Positions 1 through 10,929 of a stretch of DNA of 64,000 bases are shown here, piece by piece. The notes beneath the pieces are model-generated. The model did not search any database. It saw only the letters and a program-made list of their open reading frames with translations, and was not told where the DNA came from. Every line of letters begins with the position of its first letter. Position 1 is the stretch's first letter. The position numbers were made by a program, and so were the translations under genes. Source of the DNA: Leucaena leucocephala (lineage: Eukaryota; Streptophyta; Magnoliopsida; Fabales; Fabaceae); NCBI GenBank assembly GCA_037074615.1, contig CM073532.1, positions 10,485,501 through 10,549,500 on the forward strand. Direction: 5' to 3'.

Positions 1-2160
1 TCCCATCCCCATTTTCCTCTTTTTTGTTTTAACCACACATGTGGTTTTTCATAAAGCACATGAAGGCTTTAGTTATTGGGTTATCGCACGAGCTATGGTT
101 CTTCTGATTCATGAACTTCATACGCTGCTGTTATTTCGGCTTAGCATTTTTGTCATGAAGACTTGTGGTGTTAAATTGTCCAATGTAAAAATTGTGAAAG
201 GGTTTCGGTAAAATAAGATTTTAAGACCTAGTAAGAGTAACAATTATATTTAATGACCACAAAATTTTAAAATGTCATAGAAGGACCCAAGTTAGGGGGA
301 AAATGTTTGGTTCAACAAAAATGCCCTCCTGATCCTCCTTCCCTCTCACTCAATAGTAGTGGCTGACATTTGTCACTTGTGTGGATGGCATCAAACACAA
401 CACCATAATTTCTTTCAATTTTTAATTTTATAATAACATGTTTTTTATTAAATCATTTAATTTTATTATATTAACACCATTAGTTTATATAATTTTATTT
501 TATTAATATTTTAAATCCCTATATAAAAACTAATTATACTAACAGAATAAAATTAAAAAATTTAATAAAAAAATACACAGTACTAAATTAAAAATTAAAA
601 AACATTAGAGATACCTTCAAAATAGTTTCCCACCAACAAATATACCCATATCCCATATAAATAAATATTTATACCGTGCTTCAAGATATGGATCACATAT
701 TATATTTTTGTATTTTTATATTTTTTGCATTAAAATATTTTTCTATGACTTAACATATTAAAAAATATTAATATCTTGGTTGATTATTGTAAATATCTTT
801 ATATTAATTTAGAAATACTTGTTTAAAATTCAAGATACCTATACTCATCTTCTAAAATATTATATATATATATATATATTCCCGTAACCGTATCTTAAAA
901 TTTTATAAATTTTCGTATTCAACATATCATGTTATATCTTAAAATAATATTGTTTATTATATTTTTAATTATCAGCATTTTATTAAAAAATAAAAATAAA
1001 CTTTTTTGCCAAAAAATATACTTAACTCATAGTGTTATGTTATGTTGTAATATTATATATATATTCTCTTTTTCATATAATACAAACTTTATATAAAGGT
1101 ATATATAATGTTTATAGTTTATGAATATTAAGATTCACTTTAAATTTCATATAAAGTGATCTAAAAAATATTAAGTTGACTAAAAAAAATAAGTGTAGCT
1201 CAAGCATGCATATAAAAAAAATAAAGGTAATGCCTTATAACCCAAAGTGGTAGAGGTAATGCTCTACATAAATAAGATTTCTTTTTTCAGTGCCATTTAA
1301 GGGACAAAGCTATAGTGGATTCCACTTGTCAATTGAGAACCCTGTGTGTATTTTATTTTCCCCAAATTATTTGGACTCTAGGATTATAGAGAAAGTATAC
1401 GGTACTTGCTAATCTCTGGGTTTTTTTGGGAAGTTTTGAAGGATACTAGTTTATTGTTGTAATTAATTAATGAAATTATATTATTGACAAAAATATTCAT
1501 GTCAAAAATTTCAAATACCAATATATAATTTTTTTACCAGGGAAAATATCAATATATAAATTTAAACATATACAAAGAGATATAATGCATGATAAAAAAA
1601 CATAAAGCATGGGTATGCATGACAAATTTTTTTAAAAAAACTACTAAAATAATTATATAGTCATTTTTAATCAAACAATTGATATAAATTAGGTAAAAGC
1701 ATACTACACTTTCTCTCAAGTTATTTTTTTTTTATCAGGAATATCCTCCACCACCAACAAAAAATTGTAAAAAAATTATTGAATCTTGATCCGTTTCTTC
1801 ACTTCAATTTGAGTAACAATTAAAAAAAAAATTGATTGATGACACAGACACACACACACACTAAATATATATATCAAACTCTCAATTAACAAAAAATATT
1901 TAAAAGACAAAATTACAAGTTCTGTTAAAGTGAGAACTAGAGAACCTTATAAAGTAAAAGCAAACATATACGTATCCCCGTTGAATTAAAATAGTACTAC
2001 TGCTATTATATGAACCTTATCCTACGGAGTTCATAAAGTGGATAAATTTCTTTTTTTGTCCGCTTTTTTATTTTATCAAAGCCATTGAAGAGCTCTTCAG
2101 CACTGAGATTCTATCTCTTTCCTTCATTCTTTCTTCATCTCTCTCTCCCCCTCCCTCCCT
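1..2160. other. AT-rich intergenic DNA upstream of the coiled-coil gene
   Basis: No reading frame with gene character on either strand. It holds runs of A/T, a short TA microsatellite near 862-881 and a CA run near 1850. I see no transposon ends that I can pair. The last 100 bases become CT-rich and probably belong to the promoter of the next gene. Confidence 0.6.
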
Positions 2161-2253
2161 CTCTCCCTATAAGAACACTCTCTCATTCTGATTCATACCC
2201 ACAGAAGAAGAAGAAGAAGTCATAGAAGTTGCAGAGAGAGATCCTTGATCGCT
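2100..2253 (+). promoter_or_regulatory. Probable core promoter and 5' UTR of the coiled-coil gene
   Basis: A strongly CT-rich stretch (about 2108-2165), like the pyrimidine patch of plant core promoters, runs into TATAAGAA at 2168. About 30 bases later comes a likely start region, then an AGA-rich leader with repeated GAA (about 2203-2220). The first ATG in frame with the long coding exon is at 2254. The transcription start is inferred from TATA spacing only. Confidence 0.4.
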
Positions 2254-4185
2254 ATGGGAGGTAAGCTGAGCAAGAATAATGGAGGGTACTATTACAGCTG
2301 CGAGAAGGAAGTGATGAATCTGAAACACAGAGTGAAGCTTCTGCAAGAGGAGATAAAGACGATAATGGTGGAAAGAGAGAGAGAGTACATGAACTGTGAG
2401 AGAGAGATAATGATGTTTAATTTGAAGGAAACTGAGTGGAAGAGAGAGAAAGAGAAGATGAAGGAGGAGGTGGTGCAGCTGAGGAAGACGGTGGAGGAGA
2501 GAGAGGAGAAGATAAGAGAGATGACGAAGAGGGACAAAATGGGAATAATGGAGAAAGGTGAGGATAATAGTGGAAAAGAGTGGGAATTAATGGGGACGAA
2601 GCTTGTGGTTGAGAAGATGAAGGAGGAAAGAGCAAGAAGAGATGAAGCTGTAGAGAAGTGGAAGCAACTTTATCTGGAAATTAAGACTGAATTGGATGAT
2701 CTCATTCAGAGAACTTATAATGGTATGTATATCTGATTTTTTATTCTACCCATTAATTTATATTTGAGAATTATTATAATTAAGTATACGAAATTGATCG
2801 GTTTAATAGAGTTAATTCATCCTAGAGATTTGGACAATTTGTTTTTTTTTTGGTATTTTTAGGCATGTATAGAATCAAATTTTGTTAATGAGTAGCAATT
2901 TTGGCTAATGTTTATGTTGAACAACAGAATTTCTGGAAAACAATTATATGAGTTGAACATTTGTATGTTTCTTTTTTTAAAAAGAAACACAGTAATTAGT
3001 TGATTGAAGAGATTTAGAATATTTGCATTCTTCTTCTTCTTCTTTTAATTCCAATTCACATTTTAAATACTACCGTTTCTTAATATAGGAGCTATTTAAC
3101 TAATTTGATTAAATTAAAAAATTAGTTAAATTAATTAATATAACATAGTTTTTTCTCTAAAATACCATAATCATCTTCATTAATTTATTTCCTCTCTCTT
3201 ACTTGATTATTGTTGATGGAGTATAAATATTAGTAATTTAGAAAAAACTTGATAAATTTAAGAAATATTTCTTACATTTAATACCAAGATCAATCTCCTA
3301 ATTATATCATATATTAAAGACACGAGGGAGTAATAATCTTAAATAATTTGTAGGATAGGGGAGAAAGATAAAGTGAATATTCTCTTTTCCTTGGACAAAA
3401 ATTGAAATATTACATATTTGTTATATCTTTATTATCATTACTTAATTGCAATGCAGCATTGGTACGTCTCTTCCTATTATTATTTTTTATTTAATTTTTT
3501 TTCTTTTACAGATTTACATTTTCATTTTTTAAACTCTATTCTATTCTATGTACCAAACAACTTGATTTTCCCTTTTAACTAACTAAATTAAATTTAGGCA
3601 TTTAGTAGTTGGCAGGTAGGGTTGCCTTTCACTACCTTCTTTAAGTTAGAGTTGAAAGAAGAAAATGTTTTTTGTTGAACTACAGAATTTCTGGTACAAA
3701 ATGTATATAGATTAAAAAATTAGTTAAATTAATTATTTATAAAAAGATGTTTATGGATTTTCTTAAAATACCTCATTTGCATTACATTTAAATTAAAGTA
3801 AACTCTTAACTGATTTTTATATTTAGAATATGATATGGTAGTATGTAAAAGAAAAAAATTAATAAAATTTCAATTGGACAAGATATGATATGACCGTTCT
3901 AGATTAAATATAGATTATTGAAATCAAATTATTGATAGGCATATTTATTTATTTTTCTTTTTGTTCACAGGTGATGGACTATATTGGAAAGCAGAAGAAA
4001 GTGATGTTTATATTCAGAAAATGAAGACGGAATTACAAGATAAAGAAGGAACCATCAAGTCACTGAAATCTCAATTGGAGTCATTGGAGCAAGAAAAGAT
4101 AAAAAAGGAGAGAGAGTTTGATTTGTTGAGACAAAGCTTAAGAATCATGAATGGCAAGAAGCTGAACTTAGTTCAAACAAAATAG
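2254..4185 (+). CDS. Coiled-coil protein with predicted N-myristoylation signal (two exons)
   Basis: Exons are 2254-2722 and 3971-4185. The intron starts GTATGT and ends TTCACAG, and the join is in phase, making a glycine codon, to give 227 residues. I chose the ATG at 2254; the frame stays open upstream only through a TTG. The protein starts MGGKLSK, which fits the myristoylation pattern (Gly2, Ser6, Lys7), so attachment to the cytosolic face of a membrane is likely. Residues about 18-155 and 160-215 are rich in Glu, Lys and Arg with heptad-like spacing, as in long coiled coils. No catalytic motif is visible. I do not recognise the family; similarity to golgin or USO1-type proteins would be expected from coiled-coil composition alone. 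The intron carries a Stowaway MITE (3070-3330). Confidence 0.75.
3070..3330. mobile_element. Stowaway-type MITE (Tc1/mariner) in the intron of the coiled-coil gene
   Basis: A 261-bp element flanked by TA on both sides (3068-3069 and 3331-3332). The left end reads CTACCGTTTCTTAATATAGG; the reverse of the right end begins CTCCCTCGTGTCTTTAATAT. This matches the CTCCCTCCGT-type Stowaway terminal repeat with some decay. The interior is AT-rich and non-coding. Confidence 0.75.
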
Positions 4186-4989
4186 AAGCTTTTTATCAAA
4201 TCTAAAATTGTTAAATAATTAATTAGTTTCTTCAACTTGTAAAATTAAGATTCTCTGAAATATTTTGCCATAGATTAGGCAAAGTAAGTAGTTAAAGAGA
4301 GTAAAGTAGGTCCCACTTGTGTTAAATTTACATGTGTAGAGGTGCAACCTTCTCTTTTCTCTCTCTTTCTTTCTCTACTTCATCTTCAATTGAATATGTA
4401 TATGTATTCTTGTATACCTATTTCATGGCAATGCCCTTATGCATAAAAATGAAAAAGTAGTGAATTGTATTTTGAGAAAATTAATATTGGATCCATGTAG
4501 TCTTTGAAATTTGGCTTTGTATAACTCATTTTCTATAATTTTAATTATTTAAAATATTTAGTCCCTAAATTTGAGAAATACTTCATCAAATCCTTAATAA
4601 AATAGTTATTTGATTTTTTGGTAGATTAATTAAGGTAAAGAAATCAGTTAATTATAATCAAATATAATCTTTCAAGATAAATTTATATTATATACTTCTT
4701 AATCTACTCAAATTATTCAATTAACTGATTTATTTAATTTTTTTCATTTATACATAAAAGTTAACTAGTTTTTATATTAAGAATCAAATGAGTAAGATTA
4801 TAAGGACTAAAGTTATTATTATAAACTTAAGGATAATATTTTAAATGGCTAAATTATAACTGCTAAGTTGCATCTAATCAAATTTTAAGGATTAAATTTT
4901 AATTGAGTTGCATTACATTAAAATTTAAAAATTAAGTTATAATTGAAGCAAAATTATATGAATTAAATGATTGATTTTCTCTTTTTTTT
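4186..4989. other. 3' flank of the coiled-coil gene
   Basis: AT-rich sequence including the presumed 3' UTR. 4540-4990 contains scattered partly self-complementary stretches reminiscent of a decayed MITE, but I could not define its ends. Confidence 0.4.
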
Positions 4990-6915
4990 CACAAAAAGAA
5001 AGGGCAATTCATTCAGCAGGGATCTGGAAATAGATAAGAAAAGGAGACGCGAAACAATGCTGTGCTATTCTTGTTCTTCTTTCCCGAACTTTCTTATGTA
5101 GATGCAAACAAATTCATATATTTAAAAAGAAGCTTCCATGCACCTTATGATAGAGTAAGAAGCCAAAAGGGTGCCATGATTAATTAACCATTTTTACCTA
5201 ATTTCGTATTCATCTCTCAATTCTCATTATTTTTTAATGTGAAAATAGGGGAAATATCATTTAATTAATCTCTTTAAAAAGTTAATTTTCCAACTTTGAA
5301 TAGCAAAGAAATTAATTGTTTCCTTTTATATGTCAACACTAGTCAAATAGAATAAGGGATCTAATTTATTTTTTTAAAAAAATGAATTAGAATTTTATGA
5401 AGTATATATGATATTACTAGATACTGAATAATTTTTATAATTAAAAAAAATCAATTACACTAATAAAAATTTGGTTCAATTGTTAAAAAAAAATTGTCTT
5501 ATGTTCAAAAGTATTTGTTTTAAATCCTACAGAAATAGGTCATCTAAAAGAACTTTTTGTTAACACTTTAAGACATGCCTGCTCTTATTTTGATAAGCCC
5601 TTGCCTAAATCGACCATTAATCATTTTAGCAAACCCAAGTGATTTTCACTGTCTTACTATTCATAATCATGCACAATTCTTTGAATATTACTTTAGTTTT
5701 TTTAGACTAATTTAATTTTCTTTCTAAGTGATAAATAGTGGTTTCAATTTGTGGGACCAATATATTTTTAGTGTTATTTATTTTTTTTAAGAAAAACATT
5801 TTCATCTAAAATAGTTAAAAATGATCAGATTTTGATTTCAATAACACAATTTAAAAATTTTTGATCTAGTTTTATATAATAATCTTTTTATTGTATATGT
5901 TAAATTCTAGGTTTTATCTCTAAAATAACTAAATTCTTTAAAATTTTATGGATAAAAATCTAGCCTGAACCGATCAAAGTAGTGGTTTAATGTTAGTGGT
6001 ATAAATGAGGTCAAATAGGGGTCAAATCAGTCTTGCTAAAATTAATATAATTTAAATAAAATATATAAAGTATTTAGGTATAACCTTAAAAATAATATTT
6101 AAATAAAAATATATTAATCTAACAATAAGTAAATAAAATATTTATATATAAATTACATATAATATAATAAAATAAAGTTATTAAAATATAAACATAATGT
6201 ATTGTTATTTTTTAAAATTTTAAATGACATCTTTTTAAATTCAATGAGAAAAAATATATAAAATTTAACACACTCAATTTATTTAATTTGTTGGATTGTT
6301 AGGTTGTATTATATTAATTTTTTGATAGATCGGGCCAAATGATTGATTCACTTAATCATTACTTTGAATTATTAGATTAATTTGAGTTTTAATATCATGT
6401 TAAATATTATTATTTTTCAGTCCCATTTTTAAATACAACAATTACTTTTAATTGACAAAAGAAAAATAAAAGTGTTTTTGTAGTCAAATCACAATGAATA
6501 ATAAAGCAATTTTCATTGGGATCGCATCCATCCATAGAGATGCCAAAAGTAATGAGACCTAACGGGTTTTGCTTGAGAGTCAGAAGTAGCCTTCAAACGT
6601 CACTAGTTTCACAAAACAACAAATGAATTATCTGTCACAAAGGTCCCATTTCTGATAATATGTGAGGAATCTAAACAATTATTGCATCTGCTTTATGTCA
6701 ATATTTATTTAACTTTTTTTAGTACAAAATTAGCTTTCGTGTCAAATAATGTTTCCTATCCCTTGCTCGTGACCAGTTTGGCACATTTCTCCTTTTGTCA
6801 GAAGTTTAAAATTCAAATTAACAAATAATTGAAATCTCATTCTTCTCTACATACGAAGTAATTGTTGTCATTCTGATATCATTTACAGGGATCTTGGGAT
6901 CTTAAGTTGGAACTC
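4990..6915. repeat. Diverged long repeat, copy 1 (second copy at 60510-62575)
   Basis: This block aligns in the same orientation with 60510-62575. Shared anchors occur in order: AAAGGGCAATTCATT near the start, GCTATTCTTGTTCTTCTTTC, ATGCAAACAAATTCATAT, GAGTCAGAAGTAGCCTTCAA, TCCCATTTCTGATAATATG and TTTACAGGGATCT at the end. There are many substitutions and small indels between anchors. No coding potential is seen. It may be an old segmental duplication or a dispersed repeat family; I found no terminal repeats that decide. Confidence 0.75.
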
Positions 6916-7824
6916 AGTAATTTAATTTTTTTTCACATTTATCCTTTTTTTTAATTTTTTTATATGATTATCTATAATATATATGGATAAAAATGCATTT
7001 ATAGTTAGTTAACTTTACACAAAGTATTATTTTCACCTTTTAATTTTATAAAGTGTGTTTTAAATTTTTTAAACTTAATGCATTAATAAAAAAATACTAA
7101 CAATAAATTTTTAAATATTAATAAAATATTCTCAAATAGTTCAAGTTTTAAAAACGATAATAATTAACATAAAAATCTTTATTTAGGATTAAAAGTATTA
7201 GTACTAAAAGATTAAAATGATACTTTATAAATTTAAAATATTAAATTAAAATTTTGTATAAAATTAAAAGATTAAAGGTACATTTTTACTTGTACACCCA
7301 CATACTATTAATTATGTTAAATTTAAGTATTGTAAATTTTAATTATAATAGTTTTTTCAATGTAATTTTTTTAAGATTCTATATGCTTAAGAGTATTCAA
7401 CTATGACGAAATCTATTGTGCTAGATTCGAAACAAAAGTATAGTAATTAATTTAATAATTAAATCATATTAAAACATGAGTATAATTAAAATTAAAAATA
7501 AAAATATAAGTCGAATCCAAAAAATGGGACAGCTATCAAATTCCTTCATCACGGAATTGGAGGGTTTGGACGAAAGGGGACATGTGATGACCACACTAAT
7601 CATGAATCAGCCATGAAATGGATAGCTAGCATCTCATTTTTTTGATAAGACTTCAATTTTCTAGTCGCCATACGATATTAAAATTTGATCCCTAATTAAG
7701 TATAGGTGCTAGTGATGATGTGAGTTTATAAAATATCAGTAAAAAATTTCTATTTAAATTTTTTATTTAATAAAAAGATCTGATAAATTTTTTAAATAGG
7801 AACTCTTCATCAATTTTTTGTATT
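6916..7824. other. AT-rich intergenic DNA
   Basis: No gene or paired transposon ends recognised. Short scattered matches to other AT-rich stretches only. Confidence 0.5.
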
Positions 7825-8321
7825 GTGCCTGTTTAAATTAGAGTTTAAAAAATAGTTTATGAAAAAAAAAATTTAGACAGTTTTTAAAAAAAAAATTTTG
7901 GAGAAGAGTTTATAAAAAAAATAATTATGAATAAATGAGTATTTGGATAGTTATTACAAAAAAAAAATTATAATTAAAAAACTATCAAAAAGGGTATAAT
8001 TTTATTAAAAATAGGAGATATGAGAGAGGGTGAAAAAGAAAAAAGAGAGAGGAGAGAGATAGGGTGGAGAAGAGATAAAATAGAAGAGAGATGAGAGATG
8101 GTATAAAAAAAATAATAATAAAATAGTAATTGAATAGTTTATAAATTTTTTATCCTTCCAAAAATTAATCTTTGTAACTTATTTAAAATTTTAATTTTAA
8201 ACTATATTTTAGTCTAATAATTCTTTTAAATAAATATGATCATTTATTTAAAAAAAATTAAGTTAAAATTTAGGTCAAAAATTATTTTAAAATCATAATT
8301 TATGACAAATCCAATCAGCCC
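7825..8321. mobile_element. MITE with internal GA-rich tract, copy 1
   Basis: Aligns with 20347-20800 in the same orientation and with 59478-60055 in the opposite one. The shared core contains TTTGGATAGTTATTA, then a block like GGTATAATTTTATTAAAAATA, then a GAGAGAGG-rich tract, then AATAGTAATTG. The left end resembles GTGCCTGTTT and the right end CCAATCAGCCC, decayed Tourist-like termini. No clear target-site duplication is left. Confidence 0.6.
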
Positions 8322-8813
8322 GTTGCGTGTGACTAGTGATTCAAATTATTAATTGGAAACAAAGGAGTAATACTAAATCTCGAACCCGAAATGTGCCAGT
8401 AGAATGTGTGACAAAGCCACGAGCAAATTGGTGTGTATTACTAAAACAGAATTTAGGTAAATTAAGTTTATAGCTTACTTATGGAGAAAAAGAAAAAATT
8501 CAGGGCTTTCTGATTTAAATGTAATCTTAATTTTTCATAGGGAAAATTTCTTGCTTTTGGTTATTAGTATGATATAAGCTTTACGGTTTAAAAAGTTTTT
8601 ACAAAAATATTTATAAATTATGTCTTGATAAAATTCTCACGTCATCGATGATAGATTTTTATAAAAATGATGTTATTTTTATGGCTCTGCTTTTTAGGCT
8701 TAAAATGGGCCTATAAGATTAATATTGGGCTAATACTGGGTTTGTGATATATGGGGCAGATATATTTAAACCGAATTGGGCTAAGCCTCTTTTTCATCAT
8801 AGGGACAGTTCTA
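8322..8813. other. Intergenic DNA with a cluster of GGGCC/TGGGCT motifs
   Basis: No coding region. Within 8695-8785 there are four TGGGC(C/T)-type motifs (for example ATGGGCC, ATTGGGCT, AATTGGGCT). They resemble plant site II/TCP elements of housekeeping promoters, but no gene follows on either strand, so they may be a relic. Confidence 0.35.
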
Positions 8814-9413
8814 GGATATGTTTAGTTTTTGAGAAAAAGATAGAGGACTTTTTGATTGAAGTAGAAGTCACAATATTTGATGAAGTATTTTAATTTTTAA
8901 ATGCTTAGATTTATACGTGAGGGTAATAGACAGCTCGTCGTACCTGACTTTGGTATTACCTAAGAAGAAAGGAGACTTCACTCTGCCCTTAGATCATAGG
9001 TAAGCTCAATCTCTTTCTAAAAATTCTTGTATAAAAAAGAAGTATAAATAGAAGTATAAATAAAAGTTAAATTAGGATAAAAGTAGACTTTAAAAGTTTA
9101 TTTAGTAAATTAGAAATGAGTATATAATTGATGTATATATTTTTTATAACTTGGGATAAAATGGTTTAAAATATTTTTTTTATAACTTAGAAATGGTTAA
9201 AGTTGTCCAGGAATTTTATAACTTGAGGTAAAATAGTCCAAAATATTTCACTAGCACTTCTCCCATCTCATTTCCCATATTTTTTATGGAACTGAAATGA
9301 TCCAAAATGTTAGAAATGAAAGTGGTTTTCATTATACCAAACAAAGAAAATATTTGACTCTATTTCCATTTCTATTTCCCTATTTCCACTTCCATGCTAC
9401 CAAAATACTCCCC
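8814..9413. mobile_element. Tourist-like MITE, larger member of a local pair
   Basis: Homologous to 9562-9941 in the same orientation. Shared text includes TTAGAAATGAGTATATA, AAAATAGTCCAAAATATTTC, CTTCTCCCATCTCATTTC and TTCCACTTCCATGCTA. This copy has about 170 extra bases in its left half. The right end is ...ACTCCC followed by TAA; the left edge is approximate. Confidence 0.55.
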
Positions 9414-9561
9414 TAATATAAGTTCTTTTTAATTAATTCATATAAATCATTTTTTAAAGTTAAACGAACAATTTAATTAATTCACATGTATAAATGAAAA
9501 CATTTAGATGCATTATTTAATTAATTTAGATGTATCAAAGAAAATAGTTAAATATATTATC

Positions 9562-9941
9562 GGTACATTTGGTAGGATGGAAGAGCTTTTGATAGAAGTA
9601 GAAGTAGAAATAGAATTAGGCTAAAAATTAATTTTTTTTAAGTTTATTTAGTAGGTTAGAAATGAGTATATATAGTTTTTTTATAACTAGGGGTAAAATT
9701 ATCTAAAATATTTTGTTTATAACTTGGGAAGGGTTACAGTTGTTCAGAAATTTTATTATTTGGGTAAAATAGTCCAAAATATTTCACTTCCACTTCTCCC
9801 ATCTCATTTCTTAGATTTTTTTGATAGAATTGAAATGGTCCAAAATGTTGAAAGTGATAGTAGTTTCTATTGTACAAAATAAGAGAAATGCTTGATTACA
9901 CTTCCACTTCCACTTCCACTTCCATGCTATCAAACATGCCC
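9562..9941. mobile_element. Tourist-like MITE with recognisable terminal repeats
   Basis: The left terminus reads GGTACATTTGGTAGGATGG; the reverse of the right terminus reads AGGGCATGTTTGATAGCATG, an imperfect inverted repeat. It is flanked on the right by TAA. The interior carries triplicated CTTCCA units near the right end (9899-9922). It is a shorter sister of 8814-9413. Confidence 0.6.
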
Positions 9942-10516
9942 TAAAGTTTCCACAAAATTCAAGTAAAATGAGCCATAAAAAATAACAACTAACAAATAAC
10001 TGAACTTAATAACTAACTGAGGCACACATCATGGCAATAAATATGGTAAGGGATTGACAACATGTTCTTAGGTTTAACTACATTAAATATGGCACAAATA
10101 AACATGCAACCAATGCAAAAATAAAAAAATAGTAATTAAGCTACCTTTAGTTTTCTTCTCTTCAGTACTACCTCTTTCTTAGTTTCTCTCTTTATGTCTC
10201 TTTAGAGGGCTTGGGCACAAGTCAAAACTAATAGTTTATATAAATGTGTAGGGCAGATTAATAACCATATCTTGCTACTTTTTAGTAATATAATGAATCT
10301 TTTTCAACCCCATACTTTAAAAATTAATTTAGCCATTCTCCTTTTCTCTTAAGTTTCAAGTATGCTTATGTTTGACTTTTTTCCTTAAGCTTACCCTATA
10401 CAATAACATCTTTTAAGTTCATTGGGGTACTTAAATTCAATAAAAAACTATTTCTTTCCCACTGAAATAAGACTGACATAACAATGCAATGGGAAGAAAT
10501 TGATACATTTCAATTC
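9942..10516. other. Intergenic DNA
   Basis: No gene or mobile element recognised. It is moderately CT-rich around 10150-10200, without paired features. Confidence 0.4.
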
Positions 10517-10527
10517 TATTGCCATTA

Positions 10528-10691
10528 CCAACAGGAGTTGGTCCGAGTAGTAAGCGGGTCGGTATCGCTTAAGCGAGGTCTCGAGTTCAAGTTGGGAGAC
10601 TTACCCACCATAGCCAGGTGCGCGATGCGGGTAGGATCCGGATGTAGTCGGGGCAAAGCTCCGGTGAACCGGGTGGACAAAAAAAAAATTA
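10528..10691 (+). mobile_element. tRNA-derived SINE, plus-strand copy
   Basis: A 164-bp element bounded by the 11-bp direct repeat TATTGCCATTA (10517-10527 and 10692-10702). The head has an A-box-like GGTCCGAGTAGTAAGCGGGT and a B-box-like GAGTTCAAGTT, arranged like the promoter of a class II tRNA (Leu/Ser type). The body is GC-rich compared with its surroundings and ends in a run of A. A second copy lies on the minus strand at 51640-51816 with its own target-site duplication. An open frame running through here is an accident of the SINE. Confidence 0.88.
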
Positions 10692-10929
10692 TATTGCCAT
10701 TAAATGTCTCTTATGGGTTGAGCACTTATTCTTTGTTTTGTTCTCATAACAGTGACATCTTTTCATTCTTAAGGTTCCAAAAATTTAAACTCAATGGTCA
10801 TTCATCATCATCATCTTTTAACTAGAACCATATAACATATAGCTATTAATATCTATATGCCTATATATCCTAAATTTTCAGACAGCACCCTTATTAAGTT
10901 TCTATGGAGTCTTTAGCTTTACTGTCAAC

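Noticed and set aside
8695..8785. Promoter of a nearby gene based on TGGGCC/TGGGCT motifs
   Set aside because: No coding sequence follows within several kilobases on either strand.
10484..10825. 113-codon open frame on the plus strand
   Set aside because: It crosses the SINE and its target duplications; no protein family character.
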